From: Bacillota bacterium
GTDB taxonomy: Bacteria; Bacillota; DSM-12270; Thermacetogeniales; Thermacetogeniaceae
Length of the DNA stretch: 64,000 nucleotides
Reading direction: 5' to 3'
Assembly (NCBI GenBank): GCA_013177945.1
Contig: JABLXW010000008.1
Coordinates: 248,001 to 312,000 of the forward strand
Positions 6,762-15,031 of the stretch are shown piece by piece. The notes under the pieces are model-generated. The model was not told the DNA's origin, searched no databases, and was given only the letters and a program-made list of their open reading frames with translations. A program made the position numbers and the translations under genes. Numbering within the stretch: the stretch's first letter is position 1; every line of letters starts with the position of its first letter.

Positions 6762-7841
6762 ATGCGGGTCGGAATTTTAACAGGCGGGGGAGACTGCCCG
6801 GGGCTCAATGCCGTGATCCGGGCTGCAGCCAAAACCCTGCTGGCGCGGGGTGTAGAGGTAATCGGCTTTAAGGACGGCTACCGGGGAGTCATCAGGCGGG
6901 ACTGGATCCCCCTGGAAAGGGCCGCGATTTCCGGCCTTCTGCACCGGGGGGGAACGATCCTGGGCACCAACAACAGGGACAACCCCTTTCGCTACCCCGT
7001 CGCGACTTCCGGGGGAAAAACCACCTACCGGGATGCAACCCCAACCCTGCTGGAAAACCTGCGGTCGCTGAACCTGGACGCGGTCATCGTGATCGGCGGA
7101 GACGGCACCCTTTCCATCGCCCGGGAACTGACGGAAAAGGGGGCTCCTCTTGTCGGGGTCCCCAAGACCATCGACAACGACCTTGCCGCAACCGACCGGA
7201 CCTTCGGCTTTGACACCGCCGTCGCGACCGCCACCGAGGCCCTGGACAGGCTCCACACAACAGCAGAGTCGCACCACCGGGTAATGGTGCTGGAGGTGAT
7301 GGGGCGCTACGCCGGCTGGATCGCCCTGTGGAGCGGGATCGCCGGCGGGGCGGATGTGATTCTCATCCCCGAAATCCCCTGGCGCCTGGAGAAAATCGTC
7401 GCCAAGATCAAAGAGAGGCAGGAGGAGGGGAAAATGTTCAGCATCATCGTGGTTGCCGAGGGCACCCCTGCCCCCGGCGGCCGGCGCGTGGTGCGGGAGA
7501 GAATCAAAGGGAGTGGAGATCCCGTGCGCCTGGGCGGGATCGGGCAGGTGGTGGGGGAAATGATCGAAAGGGAAACGGGGATCGAAACCAGGGTGACGGT
7601 TTTGGGCCACATCCAGCGGGGGGGTTCACCCTCCCCCCTCGACCGGGTGCTTGCCACCCGCTTCGGTGTTGCCGCAGCAGAGCTTGCCCTGGAAAGGCGC
7701 ACCGGCTTCATGGTGGCCCTGAAGGGGGAGGAGATCGCCGCCGTACCCCTTGCGGAAGCCACCAGGCAGCTCCGGCGCGTCCCCCCGGAGAGCCAGCTGG
7801 TCCAGGCGGCGCGGGCCATCGGAATCAGCTTCGGCGACTGA
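6762..7841 (+). CDS. pfkA: 6-phosphofructokinase, group III (mixed ATP/PPi signature)
   Basis: A 359-residue phosphofructokinase that commits fructose 6-phosphate to glycolysis. Visible motifs are the N-terminal GILTGGGDCPGLNAVIR, GGDGT at residues 112-116, PKTIDND at 134-140 with the catalytic Asp, and MGRYAGW. At the donor-selecting positions (E. coli numbering 104 and 124) it has Gly and Lys. Gly104 is the ATP-type residue, while Lys124 is typical of PPi enzymes and of group III ATP enzymes. ATP is therefore the better guess, but PPi is not excluded. An AGGAGG-type site precedes the ATG. The 3' end overlaps the antisense comEC frame by about 216 bp. Confidence 0.93.
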   Translation: MRVGILTGGGDCPGLNAVIRAAAKTLLARGVEVIGFKDGYRGVIRRDWIPLERAAISGLLHRGGTILGTNNRDNPFRYPVATSGGKTTYRDATPTLLENLRSLNLDAVIVIGGDGTLSIARELTEKGAPLVGVPKTIDNDLAATDRTFGFDTAVATATEALDRLHTTAESHHRVMVLEVMGRYAGWIALWSGIAGGADVILIPEIPWRLEKIVAKIKERQEEGKMFSIIVVAEGTPAPGGRRVVRERIKGSGDPVRLGGIGQVVGEMIERETGIETRVTVLGHIQRGGSPSPLDRVLATRFGVAAAELALERRTGFMVALKGEEIAAVPLAEATRQLRRVPPESQLVQAARAIGISFGD

Positions 7842-10313
7842 TTGCCGGGGCGAAAAACCGGCCCGAAAAAGAAGCCTCTTTCCGTCTGTCTCAAAGGTGA
7901 GCGCGCCGTGAAGGTCGGTGCGCATCACCTTTGCTTTTTGCTTCTCCCAGAACCTTAAGGCTTCGGGTGCAGGGTGGCCGAAGGGGTTGGGGCCCACGCA
8001 GACCACCACCACCTCCGGCCTGACGAGGCCGGCAAACTCCTGGGAGATACTGGTGGCGCTCCCGTGGTGGGGGGCCTTCAGGACCACGGCCTGAAGGAGC
8101 TCCCGGTTCAGAGAGCCGCGCCGCACCGCCTCCTCAAGGGCTGCCATCCCCTCCTGCTCAATATCCCCCGGCAGTAAAAAGGCAATGCTCCCGTATTTAA
8201 CGTGCAGAACAAGAGAGTTGTTGTTCAGGTCGCTCCGCGTCCCCGCAAGAAGCCGGGAGGGGGGATGGATGACGGCGATTTCTACTCTCGGGTCGAGATG
8301 GAAAACTGCTCCCGCCCTCACCCGGTGCAGGGGGATCTGCTTCTCTTCCAGCAGGGCCTCGAATTCCAACCATAAAGGAGTGGGATGGGCGACGGGGGGA
8401 GCAGCCGCCTCCTTCACCTGAAGATTTTCAAGAACCGCCAGCAGGCCCCCCAGGTGGTCCTCGTGAGGGTGGGAGTTAACCACAAGGTCAAGCCGGCGGA
8501 TCCCCTGCCTGGTGAGGTAGGGAACGACAACATGCCGCCCCGGGTCGAAAGAGGACCGGCTGAAGGCCGGCTTCCCCCCGCCGTCCACCAGCAGCCTGCG
8601 CCCGTTGGGCATCTCCAGCAGGACGGCGTCCCCCTGCCCGACATTTATAAAGGTAACCCGGAGCCGGCCCGGGGCGCCGCCCAGGCCCGGCCCCCAGTAC
8701 AGCCAGAACGCCGTCAGGACAAGCCCCAGCAGGGAGAGAGGCAGCCAGCGGCGCGCAGGAGAACGGAAGCGGAAATGGGGGAAGGAGACCTCGCTCCCGG
8801 CGCGGAGGCTCCAGCCGAAAAGCGCCAGCAGGGCAAACCAGGCAGCCGTAAGGCACCAGGGGGGAGCCGGGACGGCCAGGGCTCCCCCGGGGGCGCCGGC
8901 AAGAACTCCAAGCAGGCCCTGCACGGGGAGGGCAAGGGCGCCGGCGGCGGTAAAAAAGGGGCCTCCCAAAGACCCGTGAAGGAGGGAGAGGAGCATCCCG
9001 GCCAGCCCCAGGTTGACCACGAGGCCGGCAAGGGGAACCACCAGGATATTCGCCACCAACCCTAATAAGGAAATTTGCTGGAAATAGAAGGCCGTCAGGG
9101 GAAGCACCGCCAGCTGGGCCGCCAGGGGAATGGCAACAGCCTCTTTCCACCCCCGGGGAAGGGGAAGAAACGCACCCAGGGGCGCGGTGAGCGAAAATAT
9201 TCCCCAGGTCGCGGCAAAGGAGAGCTGGAAACCGGGGTCGAGGAGCGCCCCGGGATTGCAGAGCAAAATAACGAAGGCGGCGAGGGCAAGGGAGGCCAGC
9301 ATGTCTTTGCGCCGGTGCCACAGGTGGGCCGCCGTTCCGGTGAGGCCCATCACCGCCGCCCTGTTCACCGAGGAGGGAAATCCCACCAGAGCGGCATAAC
9401 CCAAAAGTCCAGAAGCCGTTAAGAGAAAGGTGAAGCCGCGCCCGAGACGCAGCAGCCCGGCCAGGGCGAGGAAAAAGAAGAGGACGAAACCTAAATGGAG
9501 CCCCGAAACGGCAAAGAGGTGCATCACCCCGGTGCGCCGGTAAACCTCCTGGTCTTCAGGTGTGATCTCCTCCTTCGCCCCGAGCAGCACCCCCTTCAAG
9601 AACGAGGCCTGGCCGTCCGGCAGCCCTTCCTCGATTCCCCTCTCAATCCGGAGGCGGGCCCGGGCGGCAAGACGGAGCAGAAGACACCTGAAATCCTTCT
9701 CCCCCGACCCGAGGACGAGCGGCAAATCCCGGGCCTCCAGCCGGCAAAGAACGCCGCGGCGCGCCAGGTATTCCCGGTAATCGAAATCCCCCGGGTTTGC
9801 CGCCCCGGCAGGGAAATCGAGCCGTCCCCGGAACATCACCCTGTCCCCCGGCAGCAGCTTTTTGGCCAGGCTTGCGGGGCGCGCCGCCTCCGGCGTCCCT
9901 TCCCTGCCGGAGGAAGCAGGAGGGTAAAAAACGGCCTGAATTTTTATCGGGGGCCGCCGGACCTCCCCGCCGAGTTCGACAACCGGGTCCCGGAGGATGA
10001 AGACCGCCCGGTCCGGGTAAACTACAGGCCTCCCTGCAACGGTCCCTTGGAGTTCGACATAGTGGCCCAGGAAGGATTTCAGATCGGGGGGAAGAACAAC
10101 CCGGTTGAGCTCCGCCCAGGCGCAGCCTGCAGAACAGAAGCAGCAGAGAAGAAAAAGCGGAGTTTCCCGCCTTCCCCGCCAGAAGCTCCAGGCCGCGGCG
10201 ATTAAAAAGAAGAAGCTTCCCCCCAGCGCAACCGGGCGGGGAATACCGGCCCCGGCATAAGCGAGGGCAATCCCTGCCCCCCAAGCCAGGGTTATCAAAA
10301 CAAGCGGAGGCAC
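7626..10313 (-). CDS. comEC: ComEC/Rec2 DNA-uptake channel protein
   Basis: An 895-residue polytopic protein: an N-terminal DUF4131-like region, the competence membrane domain (AVSGLHLG near residues 268-275, many helices to about 540) and a C-terminal metallo-beta-lactamase domain with FINVGQGD (555-562) and HPHEDH (615-620). ComEC forms the inner-membrane channel for transforming single-stranded DNA, and its lactamase domain may degrade the other strand. The native-looking protein ends near residue 820; the last 70 or so residues lie antisense to pfkA, contain no conserved features and probably result from loss of the original stop. Its usual partner comEA is 12 kb away at 22605. Confidence 0.9.
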   Translation of the reverse strand: MPPLVLITLAWGAGIALAYAGAGIPRPVALGGSFFFLIAAAWSFWRGRRETPLFLLCCFCSAGCAWAELNRVVLPPDLKSFLGHYVELQGTVAGRPVVYPDRAVFILRDPVVELGGEVRRPPIKIQAVFYPPASSGREGTPEAARPASLAKKLLPGDRVMFRGRLDFPAGAANPGDFDYREYLARRGVLCRLEARDLPLVLGSGEKDFRCLLLRLAARARLRIERGIEEGLPDGQASFLKGVLLGAKEEITPEDQEVYRRTGVMHLFAVSGLHLGFVLFFFLALAGLLRLGRGFTFLLTASGLLGYAALVGFPSSVNRAAVMGLTGTAAHLWHRRKDMLASLALAAFVILLCNPGALLDPGFQLSFAATWGIFSLTAPLGAFLPLPRGWKEAVAIPLAAQLAVLPLTAFYFQQISLLGLVANILVVPLAGLVVNLGLAGMLLSLLHGSLGGPFFTAAGALALPVQGLLGVLAGAPGGALAVPAPPWCLTAAWFALLALFGWSLRAGSEVSFPHFRFRSPARRWLPLSLLGLVLTAFWLYWGPGLGGAPGRLRVTFINVGQGDAVLLEMPNGRRLLVDGGGKPAFSRSSFDPGRHVVVPYLTRQGIRRLDLVVNSHPHEDHLGGLLAVLENLQVKEAAAPPVAHPTPLWLEFEALLEEKQIPLHRVRAGAVFHLDPRVEIAVIHPPSRLLAGTRSDLNNNSLVLHVKYGSIAFLLPGDIEQEGMAALEEAVRRGSLNRELLQAVVLKAPHHGSATSISQEFAGLVRPEVVVVCVGPNPFGHPAPEALRFWEKQKAKVMRTDLHGALTFETDGKRLLFRAGFSPRQSVAEADSDGPRRLDQLALRGDAPELPGGFRKGYGGDLLPLQGHHEAGAPFQGKLCCGNTEAGGKHPVEGGG

Positions 10314-10351
10314 CGGCCTTCCCTCCGGCTTAATATTTCTCTTTCTCCGTT

Positions 10352-10389
10352 AAAAAGAAAGGCCCGGGCTTGCTCTGAAGAGCCGGGCA
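10352..10389 (-). terminator. Terminator after the HtrA gene
   Basis: On the minus strand GCCCGG pairs with CCGGGC around a 14-base loop, followed by CTTTCTTTTT. It separates the HtrA/TatA unit from comEC. Confidence 0.75.
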
Positions 10390-10415
10390 GGAAGGGTGAA
10401 GACAGGGAAACCGGA

Positions 10416-11576
10416 TCAGCGTTCCCCCAGGACAGCCGAAACCTGAACGGTGCGGCGGTCGCGCCAGACCGTGATCTGGACCTTTTTGCCCGGCCCTGCC
10501 CGGTAGATTTTTTCGAGCAGGTCATCGGTATTCTTTACCTTTTCTCCGTTCCAGGCGATGATAATGTCTCCCCGGCGGATGCCGGCCTGAGCCGCCGGCC
10601 CCCCAGAAACAACGTTCCTGACAAAAACCCCCTCCGGAAGGGGCAAACCGAAGTACTCGGCGATTGCCGGAGTTACCTCCTGGATCTCGACGCCCAGCCA
10701 GCCCCTGCTGATCTTTCCCTTCTTGATCAGGTCATCCAGCACCGACTGCACCGTGTTGCTGGGAATGGCAAAACCGATCCCCTGGGCCTGGGCGCTGACT
10801 GCGGTGTTGATCCCGATCACCTCTCCCTGGAGGTTCAAAAGGGGCCCCCCGCTGTTCCCCGGGTTGATCGAGGCATCGGTCTGGAGGAGGTTCCGGTAGC
10901 TGCGGTCCTCAACCGTGATAGGGCGCCCCTTGGCGCTGATCACACCCACCGTAACGGTGTGGTCAAGGCCATAGGGGTTGCCGATGGCAATCACCCAGTT
11001 CCCCACCGCAATCCGGTCGGAGTTTCCCAGCTTCAAAGTGGGTAAATTCGAACCTGCATCAACCTTCAGGACCGCGAGATCAAGCTCCCGGTCTGACCCA
11101 ACAATCCGCGCCTGAACCGGCTTCGATCTTCCGGTAATCGTCACCATGATCTGCTGAGCGCCGCTGACCACGTGCTCGTTGGTCAGGATGTAGCCGTCGC
11201 GGGAAATGATAAAACCCGAGCCCAGCCCCTGCCGGACCCTGGTTTCGGGCAAAAGAAACTGGCGCCCGAAGAACTCCCGGAAGAAGGGATCGTTAAAAAA
11301 CGGGTCGAACTCCCGGGTAGAAGCAACGGTTTCGATCATCACAACCGCAGGCCCCGCCCTGGCAACGATCTCGGCGATGGCATTCGGCCCCACCCCGGGC
11401 AGGCTCACCCCCTGGTTTTCTCCGGAGCCGCCTTCCAGGGGGGCTTTCAGGGCCGCCCCGACCGGGTTCAACCAGAGCTTGCCTGAAGCAAACAGGATCC
11501 CTCCGGTGAAGGCAATGCCGGCGACAAAAGCCAGCAGAATCACGCCTACCAGCAGCCGGTTGCGTTTCAGGTTCAT
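10416..11576 (-). CDS. HtrA/DegP-family membrane-anchored serine protease
   Basis: A 387-residue trypsin-like protease with one N-terminal membrane anchor (about residues 9-30), a protease domain and a single C-terminal PDZ domain (about 285-385). The catalytic triad is visible as His135 (TNEHV), Asp166 (ELDLAVL) and Ser242 (GNSGGP). Family members degrade or chaperone misfolded envelope proteins outside the membrane. ATG 11576 is used because GGAGGGAAGAGG precedes it; an open frame continues upstream but there it is only the shadow of tatA. It follows tatA closely, so secretion and quality control genes may be co-transcribed. Which of HtrA, HtrB or HtrC it equals is not decidable. Confidence 0.92.
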   Translation of the reverse strand: MNLKRNRLLVGVILLAFVAGIAFTGGILFASGKLWLNPVGAALKAPLEGGSGENQGVSLPGVGPNAIAEIVARAGPAVVMIETVASTREFDPFFNDPFFREFFGRQFLLPETRVRQGLGSGFIISRDGYILTNEHVVSGAQQIMVTITGRSKPVQARIVGSDRELDLAVLKVDAGSNLPTLKLGNSDRIAVGNWVIAIGNPYGLDHTVTVGVISAKGRPITVEDRSYRNLLQTDASINPGNSGGPLLNLQGEVIGINTAVSAQAQGIGFAIPSNTVQSVLDDLIKKGKISRGWLGVEIQEVTPAIAEYFGLPLPEGVFVRNVVSGGPAAQAGIRRGDIIIAWNGEKVKNTDDLLEKIYRAGPGKKVQITVWRDRRTVQVSAVLGER

Positions 11577-11607
11577 CCTCTTCCCTCCAAAGTCATTGTT
11601 CTTTGCA

Positions 11608-11883
11608 TCAAGAGGCCTTTTCTCCCGGGGCGCCTCCCGCCTCGCCCCCCTCCTCCGCGCCGGTTTGCGCAGCCTGCGAGGGCGCTGCAGGGGCCTGGGG
11701 TTTGACCTGGGAGGCTTCCCGGGCGACCTCGTCCCAAACCCGCTGGACGCTTGAGGACGCCTTCCGGAACTCGCTGACCGCCTTTCCCAGGGAGCGCGCC
11801 ACTTCAGGCAGGCGGCCGGGGCCAAACACAATGAGAACAACCACCAGAATTAATATCAGTTCCCACGGCCCGATATTGAACAT
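11608..11883 (-). CDS. tatA: Sec-independent translocase subunit TatA
   Basis: A 91-residue protein with the TatA layout: a short periplasmic start (MFNIGPWEL), one membrane helix, the hinge FGPGRLPEVARSLG, an amphipathic helix and a disordered acidic Ala/Pro/Gln tail. TatA oligomers form the pore for export of folded twin-arginine proteins. No tatC is in the window. GGGGGTGA lies before the ATG and a promoter is proposed directly upstream. Confidence 0.92.
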   Translation of the reverse strand: MFNIGPWELILILVVVLIVFGPGRLPEVARSLGKAVSEFRKASSSVQRVWDEVAREASQVKPQAPAAPSQAAQTGAEEGGEAGGAPGEKAS

Positions 11884-11899
11884 TTAATCACCCCCACTA

Positions 11900-11928
11900 A
11901 TTATACTCCTTATCCTTTTCCCGGACAA
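11900..11928 (-). promoter_or_regulatory. Candidate sigma-A promoter for tatA-htrA
   Basis: On the minus strand TTGTCC (11928-11923) and a perfect TATAAT (11905-11900) are 17 bases apart. The leader before the tatA ATG would be only about 10 bases. Confidence 0.5.
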
Positions 11929-12058
11929 CAGCCCGCGCGATCGCTCATTTAAAATTCTTGCTTAAAGGGAAATGGCTCACTCACGGATAACGTGGGGTAG
12001 GATAGGGGCAGTTGCCGTTAGAGGGCAATTATTATGTACCAAACAAATGCTCTAATGG

Positions 12059-12064
12059 TATAAT
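12059..12064 (+). promoter_or_regulatory. Candidate -10 element for the 12131 gene
   Basis: A perfect TATAAT lies about 65 bases before the small plus-strand gene. No clear -35 is seen. Confidence 0.3.
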
Positions 12065-12130
12065 TAGGCCATGGTAGGGAAAACAAAACGAGGTTCACGC
12101 TTTTCATTATGTATTAAGGAGGGAAAGTTT

Positions 12131-12268
12131 ATGTCCATTGAGCGTTTGGCCGATGAGATAAAAAAATTTTCGCCAAATGAAAGAAAGCAGCTTTTCAAAT
12201 TGCTGGGTATTACATTGCCAGAGAAAGATCAGCTACGGGGAGGACCAGATGATCCTCTTGAAAATTAA
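12131..12268 (+). CDS. Small antitoxin-like protein
   Basis: A 45-residue protein, MSIERLADEIKKFSPNERKQ followed by a short Leu/Gly and Pro/Asp tail. AAGGAGGG stands 7 bases before the ATG. The N-terminal ADEIKKFSPNERKQLFKLL helix resembles the start of small antitoxins that pair with PIN-domain toxins; this is a similarity of style, not an identified family. Fifty-seven bases downstream lies what looks like the first 15 codons of a PIN toxin (12326-12370). The base composition is more AT-rich than the neighbours, suggesting transfer. Confidence 0.5.
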   Translation: MSIERLADEIKKFSPNERKQLFKLLGITLPEKDQLRGGPDDPLEN

Positions 12269-12325
12269 TTGGAATGGTTAAAAACGGACCTTCAGAAGGC
12301 TCCCGGAAATATGAGGAGGATCTGT

Positions 12326-12370
12326 ATGGAGGCGAAAGACCTCTCTAGACTATTCATTGATACGGGTGCC
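12326..12370 (+). pseudogene. Truncated PIN-domain toxin start (remnant)
   Basis: A strong GAGGAGGATCTGT ribosome site leads into ATG 12326 and the peptide MEAKDLSRLFIDTGA. The RLFIDTGA run is how PIN nuclease domains often begin, with the first catalytic Asp. After 15 codons the similarity stops and the frame becomes antisense to perR. Only the start of the gene is left, next to a possible antitoxin gene. The identification rests on a very short segment. Confidence 0.4.
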
Positions 12371-12766
12371 TCTCTCCTGGCGGGCGCAGGCCGCGCACCT
12401 GCCGTAGAATTCCAGGCGGTGGGCATCCACCTCGGCCCCCTCCATGGCGGCAGCAGCCTCGGCCTCCAGGCTTTCCTTGAGGGGAAGGGGGACGTCGAAG
12501 ACGCGGCCGCATTCCAGGCAGCTGAAATGGTAGTGGTTCAGGGGGTTTCCGTCAAAACGGCTGTAGGTGCTGCCGTAGTCCAGCTCCATGATTTCTCCCA
12601 TTTCCTTTAGGACCTTGAGGTTCCGGTAAACCGTTCCCAGGCTAATATTGGGAATCTGCCGCTTCGCCTGCTCGTAGATCCAGTCTGCGGTAGGATGTGT
12701 TTTCGTGCTTCTCAAAATGTCCAGGATCAGCCTCTTCTGTCTGGTCATTCTTGTTTGTTTCTCCAT
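12350..12766 (-). CDS. perR: Peroxide-responsive Fur-family repressor PerR
   Basis: A 138-residue Fur-family regulator with an N-terminal winged helix and a C-terminal dimerisation domain. All five regulatory-metal ligands of Bacillus PerR are present at a constant offset of 13: His24, Asp72, His78, His80 and Asp91 (PerR His37, Asp85, His91, His93, Asp104). The structural zinc cysteines are Cys83/Cys86 and Cys124/Cys127. The aspartates favour PerR over Fur or Zur. It would repress oxidative-stress genes until peroxide oxidises its iron-bound histidines. The last codons overlap the PIN-toxin remnant on the other strand. A palindromic PerR-like box lies 134 bases upstream. Confidence 0.85.
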   Translation of the reverse strand: MEKQTRMTRQKRLILDILRSTKTHPTADWIYEQAKRQIPNISLGTVYRNLKVLKEMGEIMELDYGSTYSRFDGNPLNHYHFSCLECGRVFDVPLPLKESLEAEAAAAMEGAEVDAHRLEFYGRCAACARQERGTRINE

Positions 12767-12899
12767 TTCTTACACCGCCCGCCCTTTTGAAATCCCAAGT
12801 TTAGATCCAGGGAGCCTGAACTTTTCCTCTTCGGTTAAAAGGTATCTCTGCAGCTTACTTATAAATATAAACCATCACAAAAATCCCTGTCAAATTTTA

Positions 12900-12910
12900 A
12901 TAATAATTAT
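12900..12910. promoter_or_regulatory. Candidate PerR/Fur box upstream of perR
   Basis: ATAATAATTAT is a perfect 5-1-5 inverted repeat matching the core (ATAAT-N-ATTAT) of the Bacillus PerR box. The outer two bases on each side do not match. The position fits autoregulation of perR. Confidence 0.4.
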
Positions 12911-12941
12911 CTTTCTTTTTGGAGCTCTTTCTGCCGGATGC

Positions 12942-15030
12942 ATCGAGTAGGGCAGCGCTAGGTAATCAGTCTAGCGCTGTCCCTCTCACAGAACCGTGCG
13001 TACGGGCCACGTACACGGCTCCTGGCAAACCTCAGTCGTTAGCTTTCATAATAACGATGCAAGATGCAACCTCATATCTCTCGAGGTTAACTAAACCGAT
13101 TTCGTCAAACCAGGTGTTTGGAAGAGCCATCGAAACGAGAGGACTGGCTGAGTTTCTCCATCTTCGCATGGATATCTTCTCAAATTCCCCTTTGTAACCT
13201 CGACGGCGAAGGGCTTTATGAAACGCCTTCCAGGTCTTCCACTCCAGCATCTTCTTCATTCGGAGCCGTCGACGTATCCATCCCATGAGCTCGCGAAGTA
13301 CTCTCTTGCAGTTCGCTATGCGGAAGTAGTTAATCCACCCCCGCAGGATGGGGTTAAGCCTCCTGACCATTTCCTCCACATTCATGCCATGGTTCCGGGG
13401 CGTCAGCTGGCGGATAGCCTCTTTGAAGGCCTTTATTTTCTTGGGGTGAATGCCCACATTCTTGGGGTAGATGATAAACCCAAGATAGGCTACACCCTCA
13501 TAGACGCTGGTTATACGCGTCTTTTCCTTGTTGACAACGAGTTTGAGCTCGCCTTCAAGGATTTCATAGGCAGTCTTCATGTACCTTTCCGCCTGCCGGG
13601 GTGTCCTGGCAAAGATGAGAATATCGTCCGCATAGCGAACTATGCGAATACCCCTCTCTTTCATCGCCCGGTCAAAATAGTCCAGATAGATGTTGGTGAG
13701 AAGGGGTGATATTACACCACCTTGTGGACTCCCTACTTCAGTCCCTTCAAAGACCCCGTCCCTCATGACGCCAGCCTCCAGGAACAACCGGATTAATCGC
13801 AGCACAGAACCATCGCTGACTTTCCGGTTCACTCCCTGAAGAATTAGGTCATGGTCAAGACGGTCAAAGCACTTGGAGAGGTCCATGTCTACTACATGTG
13901 TAAGTCCATACCGGTTCATGAACCTCTCGGCTTTGGCTACTGCCTGCTGGCAGGAACGCCCCGGTCGGTATCCATAGCTTGACGGGTGAAAGTCTTGGTC
14001 AAAGATTGGCTGAAGTACGTTTAACAGTGCTTGCTGGACTACCCTGTCCCTAACGGTAGGTATCCCAAGCAGCCTCTTCCCTCCATCCGGCTTGGGTATC
14101 TCCACCCTCAGGACTGGGCTTGGTCTGTACGTCCCGGTCTTGAGTTCAAGATGAAGTTTGGCTATTTCATCGTCTAGATTCTCGCCGAAGGCTCGCACGG
14201 TCTCCCCGTCTACCCCGGGAGCACCATTGTTCGCCTTGACGGCACCGTATGCCTTCTTCAGGTTCTCAATACGGTATACTTTGTCTATTAGGCTGTAGTA
14301 CTTCATCTCTTCTCCCGCATCTCGCCGTACTCCCTGCGTCTCTCCCTCGCATGGTTGCAGTTCCTTCTCAAAGTTCGCACGGCGTCTCTAGCTCTAAGGC
14401 AATCTACCGCGCTCTGCTCCGATAATCTGCTGAGCGGACGAAAGCTCCAGCCGGCTCGTCACCCCCGGATGCCCCGTTCCCCTTGGCATCTCAGCCTCAG
14501 TTGTCTTCTCCCATGTTCGTTCGATCCGCGGTCGCACGCTTTGGTTTGCCTTCGTCCCTTCGCAACCAGAGGAACTTTTGGCTCCTTTGGCCCAGCATCT
14601 CTCGGATGCTGTCCCTTCAGTTTTACCCTCCAGTCCGTTACCGGCTTTCATTGGCTGAAGGTTCATCACTACTACGGACTCATCTGCCACCCTGCACCAC
14701 TTCTTCTCTCCCTTGCCTCCCGGCTTGTTCGAGCTTACCAGGTCTGGCCTGGATGATACAGGGCTTCCCCAATTAAGCCTGCCTGCCTGAACATGAACCC
14801 GTCCGTCCAAACTCCTCAGGTCATCCAGCCTTCGGGCTTTCCCACTTTTCGCAAGGTTACCCACCTGAGAAGCCAACCCCGGTTCGCTTGCGCTACGTTC
14901 CATGTTCTTCCTTCGGCTTCCTTCAGATCCCGCCGTTACCGGCGACACCCTTGCCTACGGATTGTCTTCCCGCTGGTTAGGCGACAGGGTTTCTTTCAAC
15001 CCATCGGCTCAGCAGACATGTTGGGCGAAC
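12942..15030 (-). mobile_element. Group II intron, copy 1 (of two in tandem)
   Basis: A complete 2,089-bp intron on the minus strand. Its 5' end reads GTTCGCCCAA (at 15030), a long structured domain I-III lies upstream of the reverse transcriptase gene, domain V is at 13021-12991 (GAGCCGTG...CACGGTTC) and domain VI runs to the 3' end CTACTCGAT at 12942. The boundaries are set by comparison with copy 2: identity starts and stops exactly here. Its 5' flank is the last base of copy 2's surroundings (one T at 15031), so it sits directly after copy 2. The two copies differ by two single-base indels that I can see (near 13067 and near 14903). Confidence 0.9.
13032..14306 (-). CDS. Group II intron reverse transcriptase/maturase, copy 1
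   Basis: A 424-residue intron-encoded protein. It has a reverse transcriptase domain (GIPTVRDRVVQQALL, SSYGYRPGRSCQQA, catalytic RYADD near residue 233) and a maturase domain X (NPILRGWINYFRIANC). No HNH endonuclease follows, so mobility would rely on unprotected DNA ends or replication-fork strands. GGGAGAAGAG precedes the ATG. A missing base near 13067, relative to copy 2, changes the last residues to ASCIVIMKAND. The conserved domains are unaffected, so activity may be retained. Confidence 0.92.
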   Translation of the reverse strand: MKYYSLIDKVYRIENLKKAYGAVKANNGAPGVDGETVRAFGENLDDEIAKLHLELKTGTYRPSPVLRVEIPKPDGGKRLLGIPTVRDRVVQQALLNVLQPIFDQDFHPSSYGYRPGRSCQQAVAKAERFMNRYGLTHVVDMDLSKCFDRLDHDLILQGVNRKVSDGSVLRLIRLFLEAGVMRDGVFEGTEVGSPQGGVISPLLTNIYLDYFDRAMKERGIRIVRYADDILIFARTPRQAERYMKTAYEILEGELKLVVNKEKTRITSVYEGVAYLGFIIYPKNVGIHPKKIKAFKEAIRQLTPRNHGMNVEEMVRRLNPILRGWINYFRIANCKRVLRELMGWIRRRLRMKKMLEWKTWKAFHKALRRRGYKGEFEKISMRRWRNSASPLVSMALPNTWFDEIGLVNLERYEVASCIVIMKAND

Positions 15031-15031
15031 A

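Noticed and set aside
11577-11840. N-terminal extension of the HtrA protease
   Set aside because: The added residues are the out-of-frame shadow of tatA; ATG 11576 has a ribosome site and is followed at once by the membrane anchor.
14394-14948. Minus-strand open frame of 184 codons before the intron reverse transcriptase (and its twin at 16485-16994)
   Set aside because: It lies in the structured RNA part of the group II intron (domains I-III), is rich in Ser/Arg/Gly and resembles no protein; the frame is open by chance.
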